From Rhizobium sp. NLR16a (GTDB lineage: Bacteria; Pseudomonadota; Alphaproteobacteria; Rhizobiales; Rhizobiaceae), in contig NZ_CP072865.1 in assembly GCF_017948245.1 (NCBI RefSeq), forward strand, positions 2,567,501 through 2,631,500: DNA of 64,000 bases, read 5' to 3'. This document shows, one piece after another, positions 21,227 through 29,855 of the stretch. Position numbers and translations under genes: made by a program. The notes under the pieces were generated by a model. The model did not search any database, was not told the origin of the DNA, and was given only the letters and a program-made list of their open reading frames with translations. Position 1 is the first letter of the stretch. Every line of letters begins with the position of its first letter.

Positions 21227-22735
21227 ATGACGTTGCGCATGATCCCGCCCAGCGGCCAGTCTTATACCCAAATACTGAAATCGACGATGCTGATGGGCGG
21301 TTCCTCGCTGGTGAATGTCGCTCTTAGCATCGTTCGCAACAAAGCCCTGGCTGTTCTGCTCGGGCCGGAAGGGGTGGGGCTTATCGGCCTTTACGGGGCA
21401 ATCCTCGATATCGCGCAAGCGATAGCTGGTATGGGAGTGAGCAGCAGCGGTGTGCGCCGGGTCGCCGAGGCGGCGGGCGCCGACGACGGAGAGAGGATCG
21501 CGCGGTCGGCGACAGCGCTCAGACGCATCTCGCTGGTGCTCGGGCTGCTCGGCGGGCTTTTGCTTGCGGCGTTGGCTCTTCCGGTCTCGAAATTCACTTT
21601 CGGCGACTACCAGCACGTCGGCGGCATTGTACTGCTCTCCCTTGCCGTATTCTTTCGCATAGTGTCTACCGGACAGGCCGCTTTGATCCAAGGCTTGCGG
21701 GGCATTGCCAATCTGGCCCGCATCAACGTGCTTTCCGGACTCTTCGGCACGATGGTCAGCATCCCGTTGATCTATCTGTTCGGCGAAAAGGCGATTGTAC
21801 CCTCTCTCGTGGCGATCGCGGCCGTCTCGCTCCTTCCCACCTGGTGGTACAGCAAACACATATCCACGCAGCCACCGCCCATGTCGGTGCGTCAGTTCGG
21901 CCGGGAAGCGAAAGCCCTGTTCAGTCTCGGCATGGCGTTCATGGCAAGCGGACTTCTGACGTTCGGCGCCGCCTATGCCATCCGCATCATCGTGCTGAAT
22001 GAAGGGGGAGTTGTGGCGGCGGGATTATACCAGGCAGCCTGGGCGTTAGGCGGTCTCTACGCCGGTTTCATCCTGCAGGCGATGGGAACAGACTTCTATC
22101 CGCGCCTGACCGCAATCGCCGACAACAAGGCCGAGTGCAACCGGCTGGTCAATGAGCAGGCGGAAATCAGCATGCTGCTGGCCGGCCCCGGTCTGATCGC
22201 CACTTTGACCCTGGCGCCGCTCGTGATGAGCATGTTCTATTCCGCGGAATTTCATGGGGCTGTGGAGCTCCTGCGCTGGATCTGCCTTGGAATGATGCTC
22301 AGGATCGTCGCCTGGCCGATGGGTTTCATCGTGCTCGCGAGGGGCGCGCAGACGATCTTCTTCTGGACGGAGGTCGCAGCAACGCTGGTACATGTGGGGC
22401 TGGCTTGGCTCTTCGTAGCGAAGCTCGACACGACTGGAGCCGGCATGGCGTTTTTCGGTCTCTACGTCTGGCATAGTATTCTGATTTACCTGATCGTGCG
22501 TCGCCTCACCGGCTTCCGCTGGTCGCGCGCCAATCGCAGGCACGCGCTGCTCTTCCTGCCTGCGTCGGGGATGGTCGTCTCGGCCTTTTTGCTCTTGCCG
22601 TCATGGTCGGCCATGGTGATCGGCTGCATCGCCATCGTCGCGACCGGGCTTTACTCGCTGCGCATGTTGGTCGAACTGCTTCCGCCGGAGTCGGTGCCCG
22701 CAATCGTCCGAGGATGGATCACGAAATCCGCATGA
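21227..22735 (+). CDS. oligosaccharide flippase (Wzx/O-antigen translocase type)
   Basis: Inner-membrane protein of 502 aa with about 12-14 hydrophobic segments and the MOP-superfamily pattern (GGSSLVNVALSIVRNKALAV, LLGPEGVGLIGLY near the N terminus). It should flip lipid-linked repeat units across the inner membrane before polymerisation. The ATG at 21227 has GGGGA 6 nt upstream and overlaps the stop of a doubtful small ORF (TGATG). It is convergent with the sugar-biosynthesis cassette, and the terminator of that cassette begins at its last base. The matching polymerase candidate is at 37860-39179. Confidence 0.9.
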   Translation: MTLRMIPPSGQSYTQILKSTMLMGGSSLVNVALSIVRNKALAVLLGPEGVGLIGLYGAILDIAQAIAGMGVSSSGVRRVAEAAGADDGERIARSATALRRISLVLGLLGGLLLAALALPVSKFTFGDYQHVGGIVLLSLAVFFRIVSTGQAALIQGLRGIANLARINVLSGLFGTMVSIPLIYLFGEKAIVPSLVAIAAVSLLPTWWYSKHISTQPPPMSVRQFGREAKALFSLGMAFMASGLLTFGAAYAIRIIVLNEGGVVAAGLYQAAWALGGLYAGFILQAMGTDFYPRLTAIADNKAECNRLVNEQAEISMLLAGPGLIATLTLAPLVMSMFYSAEFHGAVELLRWICLGMMLRIVAWPMGFIVLARGAQTIFFWTEVAATLVHVGLAWLFVAKLDTTGAGMAFFGLYVWHSILIYLIVRRLTGFRWSRANRRHALLFLPASGMVVSAFLLLPSWSAMVIGCIAIVATGLYSLRMLVELLPPESVPAIVRGWITKSA

Positions 22736-22764
22736 AAAAAAGCGCGCATCAGAGGATGCACGCT
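22735..22764 (-). terminator. Rho-independent terminator of the leftward sugar cassette
   Basis: Read on the minus strand, AGCGTGCATC and GATGCGCGCT form a 10-bp stem (one G-T pair) around CTCT, followed directly by a run of seven T. It lies 40 bp after the aminotransferase stop at 22805. The T-run begins at the last base of the convergent wzx stop codon. Confidence 0.8.
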
Positions 22765-22804
22765 CCTGATGTTGTACGACATGCTGCCGTGTGCCGGCGT
22801 CAGT

Positions 22805-24022
22805 TCAGGCAGGTACGGCGTCCGGCTCGGGCTGACGGACGACGCGCTCGGTGCTGGCGTCGGCAAGGGCCTGGCGCAATGCCTCAACGACCCTGACGAT
22901 ATCAACTGGCGTCATCTGCGCATAAAGCGGCAGGATGACGGTCTGCTGCTGCGCCGATATGCTTCGCGTCAGGCTGGTGGCGGCGCGATGAGAGCTTAGG
23001 CCGGAATAGGCTCCCTCCAGGTGAATGTTCATCACGCCGCGCCGCGTTGATATCCCCTGATCGAGCAGCGCTTGCATGACTGCGCGCTGGTCGATTTCGT
23101 CAGACAATCTCACGCAGAAGCTTTGCCAGTTGCTGCGAGCCCAGCCAGGCTCGGTCGGAATCGACAGGCCTGGGATCGTGGACAGCCCCTCGCAATACTG
23201 CAATGCAAGCCGCCTTCGCTCCGCAACCAGCTCCGGCAGCCGCCGCAGTTGCACCCGTCCGACCGCGGCCTGGAGGTCGGTCATACGGTAGTTGTAGCCC
23301 AGCTCATCATAATCCTCGAAGATCACCTGTTTGGAGCCGTGGCGGACAGCGTCGGTGACGCTCATGCCATGCTGGCGCCACAGCCGGAATTTTCTGTCAT
23401 ATTCCGGATTCACAGTCGTCAGCATGCCGCCATCACCCGTGGTGACGACCTTGCGGGGATGGAATGAGAAGCAGGCAATATCGCCATGCGGTTTGCCGAT
23501 CTTTTCCCAACGCCCTTCCCACAGAATTTCGCTTCCCGTCGCACAGGCCGCATCCTCGATAACCGGTACCGAATGGCGTTTGCCGATCGCCACGATCGAA
23601 CGGAGATCGCAGGGCATGCCGAGCTGATGCACGCACAGGATTGCCTTGGTGCGGGGCGTGATTGCCGCTTCGATCAAGCTCGGGTCCATATTGTAACCAT
23701 CCGGCTCGATATCGACGAAGACGGGCACCGCATTACAGTATCGAACAGCATTCGCGGTTGCGATGAACGAGTGGCTGACGGTGATGACCTCATCGCCAGC
23801 GCTGACGCCCACCGCCATCAAGGCGAGATGAAGCGCGGTCGTGCAGTTGGAAACGGCACAAGCGTGCTCGGTGCCGACGAAGGCTGCGAATTCTTTCTCA
23901 AATGCCGCGACTTCCGGCCCCTGCGTCACCCATCCCGACAGGATGACACGGCGCGTGGCCTCAGCCTCTTCCTCTCCGAGGACGGGTTTGGCAACGGGGA
24001 TTGTCGATAACAACGGGCTCAT
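22805..24022 (-). CDS. DegT/DnrJ/EryC1-family sugar aminotransferase (second of two)
   Basis: PLP-dependent nucleotide-sugar transaminase of 405 aa. Visible are the N-terminal KPVLGEEEAEATRRVILSGW region, the substrate motif SNCTTALHLALMA, the conserved VPVIEDAACATGS, and the probable PLP lysine in SFHPRKVVTTGDGGM. ATG at 24022 gives an ATGA overlap with the epimerase gene; the frame extends to 24064 but that part lies inside the epimerase. It is the last gene of the six-gene cassette. It likely installs an amino group on a keto-sugar made by the neighbouring enzymes; the exact sugar is not determinable. Confidence 0.9.
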   Translation of the reverse strand: MSPLLSTIPVAKPVLGEEEAEATRRVILSGWVTQGPEVAAFEKEFAAFVGTEHACAVSNCTTALHLALMAVGVSAGDEVITVSHSFIATANAVRYCNAVPVFVDIEPDGYNMDPSLIEAAITPRTKAILCVHQLGMPCDLRSIVAIGKRHSVPVIEDAACATGSEILWEGRWEKIGKPHGDIACFSFHPRKVVTTGDGGMLTTVNPEYDRKFRLWRQHGMSVTDAVRHGSKQVIFEDYDELGYNYRMTDLQAAVGRVQLRRLPELVAERRRLALQYCEGLSTIPGLSIPTEPGWARSNWQSFCVRLSDEIDQRAVMQALLDQGISTRRGVMNIHLEGAYSGLSSHRAATSLTRSISAQQQTVILPLYAQMTPVDIVRVVEALRQALADASTERVVRQPEPDAVPA

Positions 24023-24993
24023 GCAGCCTGACCTCCTGCCGAAGCAGTCTTCGACTGCCACCACATGACAAGGTCACGAAGCCCCTGCTCCATCGAAATT
24101 TCCGCCTTGAAGCCCAGAAGTCTTTCGGCCTTGCTGATATCGGCAAGACGACGCGTGACGCCGTTGACGGCGCGCGCCTCTTTGTGTTGCGGCTCGAGTG
24201 AGGATCCCATGATGTCGCTCAGCATCCGCGCGAGTTCCAGCAGGCTTATTTCCCTGCCGCTCGCGACGTTGAACACCTCGTCCGTAACGTCGCTCTTTGC
24301 CGCCAGCATGTTTGCCCGCGCAATATCGCGTGCATCCACGAAGTCCATCGTCTGGCTGCCGTCCCCATAGACGAGCGGCGGCATTCCGGCCGCCAGGCGT
24401 TCCATCCAGCGGATCAGAACTTCCGTATAGGCACCGTAAACGTCCATTCGCGGTCCATAAACGTTGAAATAACGCAGCGCCACATAGCGCAGGCCGTACA
24501 TTTCCGCGAAACTGCGCAATAGACCCTCGTTGAAGGTCTTGGCCGCGCCGTAGATCGTCCGGTTATTGTAGGGGTGATGCTGTTCGGTCGTCGGGAAGCT
24601 TTCAGCAAGCCCCAGCACGGAGGCAGAGGAGGCCGCGACGACCTTCGACACGCCTGCCTTGACCGCAGCTTCAAGGACATTGAACGTGCCCTCGGCCAGA
24701 ACATCGAAGGCGAGCCGCGGTTCTTCCGCGCATTGCGTGATGCGGATCGCAGCCTGGTGGAAGACGATGTCGACGCCTTCGAAGGTTTTCGCCAGCAGTG
24801 CCCTGTCGCGGATATCGCCCTCGATGATGTTGACGGAGCCGCTTGATATTGCCGTGCTGAGATTGTCCCGGCGCCCACGCACGAAATTGTCGAGGACGAT
24901 GATCTCGCGAGGTTTTTCCAATGCAACAAGATCGGCAATATGCGAACCGATCAGACCGGCACCACCGGTGATGAGCACTCGTTTGTTTCTCAT
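24019..24993 (-). CDS. NAD-dependent nucleotide-sugar epimerase/dehydratase
   Basis: Extended short-chain dehydrogenase of 324 aa. The Rossmann motif GGAGLIGSH is at residues 10-18, the active-site Tyr-Lys pair is in YGAAK, and the conserved ALRYFNVYGPRMD follows. It is of the UDP-glucose 4-epimerase / UDP-GlcNAc epimerase type. It overlaps its neighbours by 4 nt on both sides, so it is translated with them. Candidate roles are C4 epimerisation or 4-keto formation on the amino sugar made by this cassette. Confidence 0.9.
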   Translation of the reverse strand: MRNKRVLITGGAGLIGSHIADLVALEKPREIIVLDNFVRGRRDNLSTAISSGSVNIIEGDIRDRALLAKTFEGVDIVFHQAAIRITQCAEEPRLAFDVLAEGTFNVLEAAVKAGVSKVVAASSASVLGLAESFPTTEQHHPYNNRTIYGAAKTFNEGLLRSFAEMYGLRYVALRYFNVYGPRMDVYGAYTEVLIRWMERLAAGMPPLVYGDGSQTMDFVDARDIARANMLAAKSDVTDEVFNVASGREISLLELARMLSDIMGSSLEPQHKEARAVNGVTRRLADISKAERLLGFKAEISMEQGLRDLVMWWQSKTASAGGQAA

Positions 24994-25706
24994 GATCTTC
25001 CCTCACGCGACATGTTCGTCATCGGATCATTCTCCGAACGCCAACGGATGAATTTTGCCGGTACACCGGCGGCAACCGAGAACGGCTCGACGTCGGAAAC
25101 GACGACTGCCCCCGCTCCAACGATCGCCCCCTTCCCGATGGTCACTCCGGGAAGAATGGTCGCATTTGTTCCGATGTCGGCCTCTGCACAGATGCGCACC
25201 GGCCTGATTTCAAGATCCGTGCGGATGATCGGCACATCCACCGGCAGTGCCGTGTGGGTCGAGCCAAGCACCTTGGCGCCCGGCCCCCACCCGACAGAAT
25301 CCTCGATCACCAGGTCGCGCGCGTCGAAATAGGCCATTGGCCCGATCCAGACATTGTCGCCAATGACGCAGGTGCCGTCGTAGCGTCCCTGGATGTAGGC
25401 CTGAGCGCCGATGAACACGCCGCTGCCGATTTCGAATGTTTCCGGATGTTTGAAACCGGCGCCGCTGGCAACCTGCAGGCCTTCGCCGCAGTTCCGTGTG
25501 ATAGCCTGCCAGATGGCTTTCCGCATCAGCGCGTCGACGAACCCGTCGCCCGTCGCGAAACGGCCGTAGAGTTCGATCAGACCGCCACGTCCATATGATT
25601 GCCTGAGCTCTTCGGCGAGCCCCGCCTGATAGGCTGGATCTGCCGGCTTCTGGCTACGGCCGTGAACGGCCTGCACGACGCGAGCCTCGCGTGGATTAAC
25701 TGACAT
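24990..25706 (-). CDS. hexapeptide-repeat (left-handed beta-helix) acyltransferase
   Basis: Protein of 238 aa. The N-terminal 100 residues are helical (EELRQSYGRGGLIELYGRFATG). The C-terminal LbetaH domain has repeats of the type IGDNVWIGP, IGTNATILPGVTIGKGAIVGAGAVV and a GVPAKFI end, as in maltose-O-acetyltransferase and sugar acetyltransferases. ATG at 25706 is preferred (MSVNPREAR) and overlaps the upstream aminotransferase by 11 nt; another ATG is at 25712. The longer frame to 26036 is antisense-like junk inside the aminotransferase. It probably acetylates a hydroxyl or amino group of the sugar made here. Confidence 0.85.
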   Translation of the reverse strand: MSVNPREARVVQAVHGRSQKPADPAYQAGLAEELRQSYGRGGLIELYGRFATGDGFVDALMRKAIWQAITRNCGEGLQVASGAGFKHPETFEIGSGVFIGAQAYIQGRYDGTCVIGDNVWIGPMAYFDARDLVIEDSVGWGPGAKVLGSTHTALPVDVPIIRTDLEIRPVRICAEADIGTNATILPGVTIGKGAIVGAGAVVVSDVEPFSVAAGVPAKFIRWRSENDPMTNMSREGRS

Positions 25707-26799
25707 AGGCATACTCCAGCGCAGCCGCGACCTGATCGACGTGCTGCACGGGCATTTCAGGGTAGATCGGCAAGGAGAGGACCTCGCGTGCGGCGGCTTC
25801 CGAGACCGGGAAGTCGCCGACCTGGTAACCGAGGTCGGCATGGGCCTTCTGCAAATGAACGGGGATCGGATAGTGCAAACCAGACGGAATGCCCTCTGCT
25901 GCGAGCACACGTTGCAGGCCATCGCGATCGTGGCTTCTGATGGCGTAGACATGGTAGACATGCCGCCGCTCCGGCACTTCGACAGGCGTTCGCAAATGCG
26001 GCGATCCTGCAAGCAGGGAGGAGTAGCGGCGACCATGCGAACGACGGGCTTCGGTCCAGGCTTCGAGATGCCGGAGCTTGACGCGCAGAATGGCTCCCTG
26101 GATGGCGTCCATGCGATAGTTGAAGCCCTTCAGCAGATGGTGATAGCGCTGCTCCTGACCCCAATCCCGCAGCATGCGCATTGTCTTGGCCTGCTCATCG
26201 CTGTTCGTGACGGCGATCCCGCCCTCGCCGCAGGCGCCGAGGTTTTTGCCCGGATAGAAGCTGAAGCAGCCAGATGCGCCGATGCTGCCGGCGCGCGCGC
26301 CCTTATACCGGGCGCCATGTGCCTGGCAGGCGTCCTCGATGACCGGGATCTGGTGGTGATCAGCGACTTCCATGATGCCATCCATATCGGCCATCTGGCC
26401 GTAGAGATGGACGGGAATGATCGCCTTGGTCCGGGAGGTGATCTTCGCCTCGAGCTGAGCCGGATCCATGGTGAGCGTCATCGGCTCGACATCGACGAAT
26501 ACGGGTGTTGCGCCCGTGTAGCAGATCGCCGACACGGTCGCGACGAAGGTGAACGGCACGGTGATGACTTCATCGCCGGGACCGACGCCCGCCGCAAGCA
26601 GAGACAGGTGCAGGGCGCTCGTTCCGGTGTTGAGGGCAATTGCATGTTTGACGTTGCAATAGTCGGCGAATTCCTGCTCAAGCCGGATGACTTCCTCGCC
26701 CAGGATGTATTGCCCCGAGGCCAGCACGCCGAGCACTGCGGCATCGATTTCGCTCTTGATCGATTGATATTGTGCTTTGAGGTCCAGAAAGGGGATCAT
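25696..26799 (-). CDS. WbpE-like nucleotide-sugar 3-aminotransferase
   Basis: DegT-family aminotransferase of 367 aa. It has FLDLKAQYQSIKSEID at the start, NTGTSALHLSLLAAG for PLP phosphate binding, IPVIEDACQAHGA, and the PLP lysine in SFYPGKNLGACGEGG. This sequence type is close to WbpE/WlbC, which transaminate UDP-3-keto-GlcNAcA. The WbpB-like oxidoreductase upstream (4-nt overlap) would supply the 3-keto substrate, and the WbpD-like acetyltransferase would acetylate the product. The pathway assignment is by homology and neighbourhood. Confidence 0.9.
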   Translation of the reverse strand: MIPFLDLKAQYQSIKSEIDAAVLGVLASGQYILGEEVIRLEQEFADYCNVKHAIALNTGTSALHLSLLAAGVGPGDEVITVPFTFVATVSAICYTGATPVFVDVEPMTLTMDPAQLEAKITSRTKAIIPVHLYGQMADMDGIMEVADHHQIPVIEDACQAHGARYKGARAGSIGASGCFSFYPGKNLGACGEGGIAVTNSDEQAKTMRMLRDWGQEQRYHHLLKGFNYRMDAIQGAILRVKLRHLEAWTEARRSHGRRYSSLLAGSPHLRTPVEVPERRHVYHVYAIRSHDRDGLQRVLAAEGIPSGLHYPIPVHLQKAHADLGYQVGDFPVSEAAAREVLSLPIYPEMPVQHVDQVAAALEYAYVS

Positions 26800-27833
26800 G
26801 CAATGCGCCTCGCCTCTTCGAGCTCGATGATACGACCGCGCTGGGCGAGCGACCGGCTCGCCGCTTCAAGGATGCGAACGACGCGCAGCCCGGCCTGGCC
26901 GTCTGCAATGGGGCGCGAATTCTGCTCGATGCACTCGACGAATTGATCCAGTTCGCGTTTCAATGCCTCGGTCATATCGAGCTTGGGCGCCCACATATCG
27001 CCGCTGCGGTAGCCGACCAGCATCTGATGCACCTTCTCGCCGTACGCATCGGAATTGGGGCACATGGTGATGCCCTTGTCATAGACCTTGATTTTTTCAC
27101 TGGGCTCCAGATCGTCATAGACGATCATCTTGTTGCTGCAGCCGATCAGCGTGCGGCGGACCTTCACCGGGGCCAGCCAATTGACGTGAACGTGGGCGAT
27201 AAGCTTGCTTTCGAAGAAGAGCGTCAGATAGGCGATGTTCTCCGGCTCGCCGAGCACATGGCTCATGCCCGTCGCTGAAACAGCCACCGGCCTTTCCTGC
27301 ACGACATGGTCCAGGATAGAGAGATCATGCACGGCGAGGTCCCAGATGACGCTGACATCATGCTGGAAGAGCCCAAGATTGACCCGAACCGAGTCGTAAT
27401 AATACATGTCGCCGAGGCCGCTTTCGACCAGTTCACGCATCTTTCGGACGGCGCCGGTATGGACGAAGGTATGATCCACGGCCAGCACGAGGCGGCGGCG
27501 CGCGGCTTCCTCGACCATCCGTGCGGCTTCGTCCGTCGTCGATGCCATAGGCTTTTCGACGAAGACATGCTTTCCGGCCATCATTGCCTGCATTGCAAGC
27601 TTGAAATGCGTCGAGACCGGCGTCGCAATGGCGATTGCATCCACTCTCGGATCGGCCAGAACTTCCTCGAATTTATCGGTGATCGTTATTGCGGGATACC
27701 GGCTCTTAACAGCCGCCAACCGTTCGACATTGAGATCACAGACTGAAACGAGGTGGGCGCCGGCCGCTTCCGAGATGTTACGAACCAGATTCGGACCCCA
27801 ATACCCATATCCGACGACAGCGATACCGATCAT
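26796..27833 (-). CDS. WbpB-like Gfo/Idh/MocA nucleotide-sugar 3-dehydrogenase
   Basis: NAD(P)-dependent oxidoreductase of 345 aa. The Rossmann motif is GYGYWGPNLVRNI (about residues 8-20), the signature EKPMAS carries the catalytic-site Lys, and a C-terminal GFO_IDH_MocA domain follows. In the WbpB/WlbA family this enzyme oxidises C3 of UDP-GlcNAcA. It overlaps the acetyltransferase and aminotransferase genes by 4 nt each. No UDP-GlcNAc 6-dehydrogenase (WbpA) is in the window, so the uronic acid precursor must be made elsewhere or the substrate differs. Confidence 0.88.
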   Translation of the reverse strand: MIGIAVVGYGYWGPNLVRNISEAAGAHLVSVCDLNVERLAAVKSRYPAITITDKFEEVLADPRVDAIAIATPVSTHFKLAMQAMMAGKHVFVEKPMASTTDEAARMVEEAARRRLVLAVDHTFVHTGAVRKMRELVESGLGDMYYYDSVRVNLGLFQHDVSVIWDLAVHDLSILDHVVQERPVAVSATGMSHVLGEPENIAYLTLFFESKLIAHVHVNWLAPVKVRRTLIGCSNKMIVYDDLEPSEKIKVYDKGITMCPNSDAYGEKVHQMLVGYRSGDMWAPKLDMTEALKRELDQFVECIEQNSRPIADGQAGLRVVRILEAASRSLAQRGRIIELEEARRIA

Positions 27834-28336
27834 TCGATTTCTCCCAACGCAAACATGTCGACCGGTCCGTCATTGACGCGGCCGATCACCCGAGCCGGAA
27901 CGCCCGCGACGATGGCGCCCTCAGGCACGTCCTTTGTTACAACCGCTCCGGCGCCAACCTGCGCGGCCTCTCCGATGGTCACACCTGGCAGAATGGTGGC
28001 GTTGCTGCCGATCGACGCGTGGCGCTTGACCAGCGTCGGGATGAGGACCCAGTCGGCCTCCGTCTGCAGGCTGCCATCCGGATTAATGGCGCGCGGGTAG
28101 GTGTCGTTCGTAAACATGACCCCGTGGCCGATGAAGACGCCGTCTTCCAGTGTCACGCCCTCACAGAGGAAGGAATGGCTGGAGATCTTGCAGTCTTTTC
28201 CGACCACGACGTTCTTCTGAATCTCGACGAAGGTGCCGATGCGCGTCCTTGCGCCGATCGTGCAGCCATACAGATTCACGAGATCTCGATGGTAGATGAC
28301 GCTGCCGTCACCCAGCTTGACATTTGATGCAATCAT
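27830..28336 (-). CDS. WbpD-like N-acetyltransferase (LbetaH)
   Basis: Acetyltransferase of 168 aa built almost wholly of hexapeptide repeats (VIYHRDLVNLYGCTIGARTRIGTFVEI region, then IGSNATILPGVTIGEAAQVGAGAVV). It ends in the usual GVPARVIGR. It resembles WbpD/WlbB, which acetylate the 3-amino group of UDP-GlcNAc3NA. It is the first gene of the leftward six-gene cassette, and its promoter should lie in 28337-28894. A 4-nt overlap couples it to the WbpB-like gene. Confidence 0.88.
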   Translation of the reverse strand: MIASNVKLGDGSVIYHRDLVNLYGCTIGARTRIGTFVEIQKNVVVGKDCKISSHSFLCEGVTLEDGVFIGHGVMFTNDTYPRAINPDGSLQTEADWVLIPTLVKRHASIGSNATILPGVTIGEAAQVGAGAVVTKDVPEGAIVAGVPARVIGRVNDGPVDMFALGEIE

Positions 28337-28894
28337 CCCTGCAAACCCCTACTACTCCCAACAGGGCCCGATTTTTCAGTTGAACAAACAATCGGGCGAT
28401 TGCGTCCAAGGTTTCAAACCAACAGGACAACTATTTCTCTGCACTCCAAAGAGAATTGTTTTCTTCGCCCGAGTAAAGAAACAAAACGTTTAAGCTTATT
28501 CACCTAAAGGCGTACCTACTTATGACGACTTACACCCTGGTTCACGTCCTCCACCAGCATTGGTGGCAAGCTCACACCTTCCGCACCCATTGCCGGGCCT
28601 ACGCCGGAGACAGTGATTGTTTCCATACATTTAGTGGCTCGTCGCAAAACTGACATGTAACAACAGAGACTATCTTGCAGGAATCCCAGTAAGACCTAAG
28701 TCTACACTCAGGCTTATCTTCCCGTTTTCATCCCGTTATAGAAGTTGTGCTGTACTTAGCCTATATTAGCTACTGTAACGTTCCGCGAATTGTGGTATTC
28801 GATTCCTACTTTAGAGTTTCCTAAGCCCCCGTATTGAGAGGGGTCGGTACTCGGGTCGTAGTGAAGCGTAACGTGTTAGAGGGAGGGTGAAGCT
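28337..28894. other. AT-rich intergenic region with divergent promoters
   Basis: 558 bp separating the leftward sugar cassette from the rightward LuxR-type gene. It is visibly richer in A and T than flanking genes, for example around 28440-28500 and 28660-28810. No convincing ORF or RNA gene was found. It should contain promoters for both directions, perhaps bound by the adjacent regulator; no clear -35/-10 pair could be fixed by eye. Confidence 0.5.
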
Positions 28895-29674
28895 GTGAAT
28901 TCAGCACTTATACCGAATTTGGACCTCAGGCAGGAGAACGTAGCTCTTCCCCTTAAGTTAGAAAATAACGAGCACGCACCTGCAAAGTCGGCAAGGCAAA
29001 CTCATTCGCTTGTTATTCTCGACAATCGTGAGCTCGATCGCCAATGCCTGGCGCAATGCATGGCTGCGCAAAAGGCGGATTTGCAGATCCTGGCCTTTGG
29101 ATCCATTGAGGAGTGGAAGCAGAAGCGCGACGAATACGCTCCGCTTTCGGCGATCCTTTTGAACGTCGGCGGCAAAAAGGTCGATGAACCGGCCGTTTCG
29201 GAGCAAATCCGGAAGCTTTCGTCGGAATTCGCTGCCACACCCCTTATCGTATTGGCTGATAGCGACGATTTCGGCCAAATCGTCAGGGCTCTTGAGTATG
29301 GTGCCAAAGGGTTCATACCCGCCTCAGTCAGCGTCAGCGTCTGCATGGAGCTAATCGCGCTGTCGGTGGCAGGAGGAATATTTGTGCCTGCAAGCGCCCT
29401 GTTCGCCATGCGTCACCTGCTCGACTCGAGCAACTCGACCGCCCACCCGCTCGCCGGCATATTCACGGATCGTCAGGCAGAAGTGGTGGAGGCGCTCCGA
29501 CGCGGAAAGGCGAACAAGATCATCGCCTATGAGCTCAATCTCCGAGAAAGCACGGTGAAGGTGCATGTTCGCAATATCATGAAAAAGGTAAAAGCGACGA
29601 ACAGAACGGAAGTCGTGTTCAAGCTCAACGATCTTTTTCAGAATAATCTTTCGGGCGGGTTAGCAGCACACTGA
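28895..29674 (+). CDS. LuxR/FixJ-type regulator with degenerate receiver domain
   Basis: DNA-binding regulator of 259 aa. Residues 37-165 have the receiver fold, but the phosphoacceptor Asp is replaced by Asn90 (SAILLNVGG), the Thr/Ser position is Ala121 (VLADSDD), and the switch Lys position is Ala143 (GAKGFIPAS). It should therefore not be controlled by ordinary phosphorylation. The HTH is at 188-245 (FTDRQAEVVEALRRGKANKI, STVKVHVRNIMKKV). The GTG start at 28895 is preceded by a strong GGAGGG site 7 nt away. Its position between polysaccharide blocks, divergent from the sugar cassette, suggests it controls polysaccharide genes; that is inference. Confidence 0.9.
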   Translation: MNSALIPNLDLRQENVALPLKLENNEHAPAKSARQTHSLVILDNRELDRQCLAQCMAAQKADLQILAFGSIEEWKQKRDEYAPLSAILLNVGGKKVDEPAVSEQIRKLSSEFAATPLIVLADSDDFGQIVRALEYGAKGFIPASVSVSVCMELIALSVAGGIFVPASALFAMRHLLDSSNSTAHPLAGIFTDRQAEVVEALRRGKANKIIAYELNLRESTVKVHVRNIMKKVKATNRTEVVFKLNDLFQNNLSGGLAAH

Positions 29675-29855
29675 CGGATGCCAATGCGGTCAGCCGATCA
29701 GATCCCGCTCCGCATCGCGAGCACATTCTCTCTTAAAACATCTCGGTGGATGCACGGAAATACGCCGAGTCGATGATCTAAAGCGTGCCGCGATCTTTCG
29801 GATTCGCGTGTCACGCTTCAGGTCTTTGTTTTCCGCAATTGCATTTTCCCCACAG

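Noticed and set aside
21024..21227. 67-aa frame bridging the ExoF-like and wzx genes with overlaps at both ends
   Set aside because: The overlaps (GTGA and TGATG) look like coupling, but the product is basic and non-protein-like, there is no clear ribosome site before the GTG, and wzx has its own. It may be chance.
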